Source: Maribacter sp. (GTDB lineage Bacteria > Bacteroidota > Bacteroidia > Flavobacteriales > Flavobacteriaceae). From it: DNA of 10,579 nucleotides. This document shows positions 8,800 to 10,579 of the stretch, piece after piece. Every line of letters starts with the position of its first letter. The stretch's first letter is position 1. The stretch spans positions 1-10,579 of the forward strand of contig JABDKZ010000170.1 of assembly GCA_013001935.1 (NCBI GenBank), given 5' to 3'. The notes under the pieces were generated by a model. That model saw only the letters and a program-made list of their open reading frames with translations, made no database searches and was not told the origin of the DNA. The position numbers were made by a program, and so were the translations under genes.

Positions 8800-10257
8800 A
8801 TGGCTGATTCCAGAACCGCCTCGATCAAAATTCTTTCTGAAATTCAAAGGGTTGTCGATATTCAAGGTAAAATAATCTATTTCCTATTAAGCATTATAGC
8901 CGCAGGAGCTCTTACCTATTTTTTATATGAACCCTCCCTCAATGAAGCCCAATTATATGTCCTGTTCATACTGTTCCTGGCAATTGGTCTATGGTTTACT
9001 GAAGCCATACCACCCTTTGCAGTCGGGTTGCTCGTCTTTGGTGGTTTAATCTTTGCCATGGGCAATTATTATAGCAAGGTTGACCCTGAGAATGTACAAG
9101 GCCACATGGTTGAGTATGTCAATTCCTGGTCAAGTAGTGTCATATGGCTGATGTTAGGAGGTTTTTTTATTGCCGAGGCTATGAGTAAAACAAAGCTGGA
9201 TCGGGCCGTATTTCAAATGTCTATCTCAAAGTTTGGAAGTAAACCAAAATATATATTATTGGGACTAATGCTTACTACGGCTTTATTCTCAATGATCATG
9301 TCCAATACGGCCACAACAGCTATGATGATTGCATCCGTATTGCCTTTTATTAATACTCTGGACAAAGATTCTCCCTTTGCCAAGGCAATTCTTATTGGAG
9401 TTTCCGGTGCTGCTTCGCTTGGTGGCATGGGTACTTTAATTGGTTCACCGCCAAATGCAATTGCCGTAGAAGCGTTGAACAATTACGGAATCCCCATAGG
9501 TTTTCTGGAATGGATGATTGTCGGATTTCCGATCGCCATCCTTTTAACCCTACTGTTTTGGGTTGCCCTAACCAAAAAATACATTCCCAGAAAAAAGAAA
9601 ATGCATATTGATATAAAGGAGGAAACCCTAGATCCCAATGACCCCAATTACCGTTTCGAAAAAATCAAAAAAAAAGTGGTCCTTTCAGTTTTGGGTCTCA
9701 CACTTCTCCTATGGCTTACAGAAAATTTACATGGCGTTCCTGCGGCTATGGTTTCCTTTGTTCCCATTATTTTATTGACCATGACGGGTATTATTTCAGG
9801 TGAGGACGTTCGGAAACTTCCTTGGGACACTCTTATGCTTGTAGCAGGAGGTCTGACACTTGGGCTGGCCATTAAGGATACAGGACTAGCTAGTTATTAT
9901 ATAGAACAACTAGATCAAACTAATTTGAATTTCTATGTAATAGTAATGAGTTTTGCCTTCCTCACAGTTATCATGTCAAATATCATGAGTAATACTGCTA
10001 CGGCTACAATTCTTATCCCAATAAGTCTTATTCTTACCTTTGAAAATCCAATTATTTTACCCTTGGTTATCGGTTTGAGCGCCTCCACGGCATTATACCT
10101 GCCTATATCAACTCCTCCTAATGCTATTGCATATAGTACAGGCAAACTCAATCAAAAGGATTTCCGCTTTGGAGGTACACTTTTTGGGATATTAGGGCCA
10201 ATAATTATCACGTTTTGTGTATTCGCCATAGCCGCTTTATACCAAATGATCATGTAA
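8800..10257 (+). CDS. Sodium/dicarboxylate symporter, DASS (SLC13) family
   Basis: This 485-residue inner-membrane protein belongs to the divalent anion/sodium symporter family, whose members such as VcINDY import C4-dicarboxylates (succinate, malate, fumarate) with sodium. Both signature SNT motifs of the inverted-repeat fold are present: MSNTATTAMM (S168-N169-T170) and MSNTATATIL (S397-N398-T399). Each repeat also has its matching loop, GTLIGSPPNAIA (211-222) and PISTPPNAIAYSTG (435-448). These four elements form the sodium and substrate sites. Roughly eleven to twelve hydrophobic segments are visible, with a charged cytoplasmic loop at about 259-292 (KKYIPRKKK...). Length is normal for bacterial members. 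Some relatives carry sulfate or citrate, so the exact substrate is an inference. The ATG at 8800 is preferred because a promoter -7 element ends 22 bases before it. The gene is divergent from gyrB and has its own terminator. Confidence 0.95.
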   Translation: MADSRTASIKILSEIQRVVDIQGKIIYFLLSIIAAGALTYFLYEPSLNEAQLYVLFILFLAIGLWFTEAIPPFAVGLLVFGGLIFAMGNYYSKVDPENVQGHMVEYVNSWSSSVIWLMLGGFFIAEAMSKTKLDRAVFQMSISKFGSKPKYILLGLMLTTALFSMIMSNTATTAMMIASVLPFINTLDKDSPFAKAILIGVSGAASLGGMGTLIGSPPNAIAVEALNNYGIPIGFLEWMIVGFPIAILLTLLFWVALTKKYIPRKKKMHIDIKEETLDPNDPNYRFEKIKKKVVLSVLGLTLLLWLTENLHGVPAAMVSFVPIILLTMTGIISGEDVRKLPWDTLMLVAGGLTLGLAIKDTGLASYYIEQLDQTNLNFYVIVMSFAFLTVIMSNIMSNTATATILIPISLILTFENPIILPLVIGLSASTALYLPISTPPNAIAYSTGKLNQKDFRFGGTLFGILGPIIITFCVFAIAALYQMIM

Positions 10258-10283
10258 ATTCAGTAACAAATGCGGTGGAAAAA

Positions 10284-10310
10284 AAAGGAGCGCCTTCTGG
10301 GCACTCCTTT
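10284..10310. terminator. Bidirectional intrinsic terminator
   Basis: AAAGGAG (10284-10290) pairs with CTCCTTT (10304-10310), continued inward after one C-A mismatch by GCC/GGC, with a loop at 10295-10299. An A run precedes it (10279-10286), providing the T run for the minus strand. It lies between the convergent symporter gene and asnB. Confidence 0.85.
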
Positions 10311-10381
10311 GTGAATAATTATACTAAAACCACTCCTCACCATAGGATTAGGGTAGCAAATGCTCAAAGTCAGCGTATGAT

Positions 10382-10579
10382 TTATTTGACATAAGCATCT
10401 TCGTGTACTTTGGCCACGGCCCTTCCCGAGGGGTCATTCATGTTTTTAAAGGCCTCATCCCATTCAAGGGCAATTTTTGTGCTGCACGCGACCGATGCTT
10501 CCTGAGGAACAGACATTGCTGCCGCATCGCTAGGGAAATGCGCTTCAAATATGGATCTGTAATAAAACTCTTCTTTGGT
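10382..10579 (-). CDS. asnB: Asparagine synthetase B (glutamine-hydrolysing), C-terminal end
   Basis: Reading the minus strand from the window edge gives 65 codons followed by TAA at 10384-10382; the rest of the gene lies beyond the window. The peptide starts TKEEFYYRSIFEAHFP and contains SVACSTKIALEWDEAF and DPSGRAVAKVHEDAY. These match closely, from memory, the C-terminal tail of AsnB of the E. coli type (TKEAYYYR, PSVACSS, IEWDEAF, DPSGRAV). AsnB makes asparagine from aspartate and glutamine with ATP in the cytoplasm. The N-terminal glutaminase domain and most of the synthetase domain are not visible, so activity cannot be judged. The gene converges on the symporter gene, with a shared terminator between them. 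Confidence 0.93.
   Translation of the reverse strand, partial: TKEEFYYRSIFEAHFPSDAAAMSVPQEASVACSTKIALEWDEAFKNMNDPSGRAVAKVHEDAYVK

Noticed and set aside
8800..10579. A dicarboxylate uptake and use cluster made of the symporter, mdh and asnB
   Set aside because: The genes are on different strands, each with its own terminator, and essential genes such as gyrB lie between them; no shared regulatory site is visible.

Overview
This window looks like an ordinary chromosomal housekeeping segment from a member of the Bacteroidetes, most likely a marine flavobacterium (Flavobacteriaceae). The reasons are: a fused SecD-SecF protein of nearly 1,000 residues, a GyrB of about 650 residues without the extra C-terminal insertion of enterobacterial GyrB, a DUF6588-type outer-membrane protein, AT-rich DNA, few Shine-Dalgarno sequences, and repeated matches to the Bacteroidetes promoter -7 consensus TAnnTTTG upstream of genes. 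The genus cannot be fixed from the sequence.

Layout, left to right. Positions 1-242 hold the last part of an ABC ATPase (+). A small standalone protein with a possible SpoIIAA/STAS-like fold follows (352-732, +). A bidirectional terminator separates it from the convergent secDF (799-3768, -). Upstream of secDF lies mdh, malate dehydrogenase (3924-4850, -). A terminator lies between the two and secDF has its own promoter, so they are probably separate transcripts. Divergent from mdh is a small orphan lipoprotein (5101-5475, +). It converges on a DUF6588-type outer-membrane protein (5556-6560, -). gyrB follows (6633-8573, -), with a perfect hairpin terminator between it and the DUF6588 gene. 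A 226-bp divergent region separates gyrB from a sodium/dicarboxylate symporter of the DASS/SLC13 family (8800-10257, +). The right edge holds the last 65 codons of asnB, glutamine-hydrolysing asparagine synthetase (10382-10579, -), which is easy to miss because its start lies outside the window.

How the genes work together. Most genes appear to be single transcription units with their own promoter and terminator; no operon is evident. Protein export (SecDF), DNA supercoiling (GyrB) and central carbon metabolism (Mdh) are core functions. The symporter (uptake of C4-dicarboxylates), Mdh (malate to oxaloacetate) and AsnB (aspartate to asparagine) touch the same metabolic neighbourhood, but nothing in the sequence shows that they are co-regulated.

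I found no mobile element, CRISPR array, RNA gene, defence system or convincing new system. The items most worth a second look are small: three terminators with a shared loop motif, an 11-bp-period direct repeat and an inverted repeat in the gyrB/symporter intergenic region, an unassigned STAS-like protein, and an orphan lipoprotein with a repeated 15-mer around its start.
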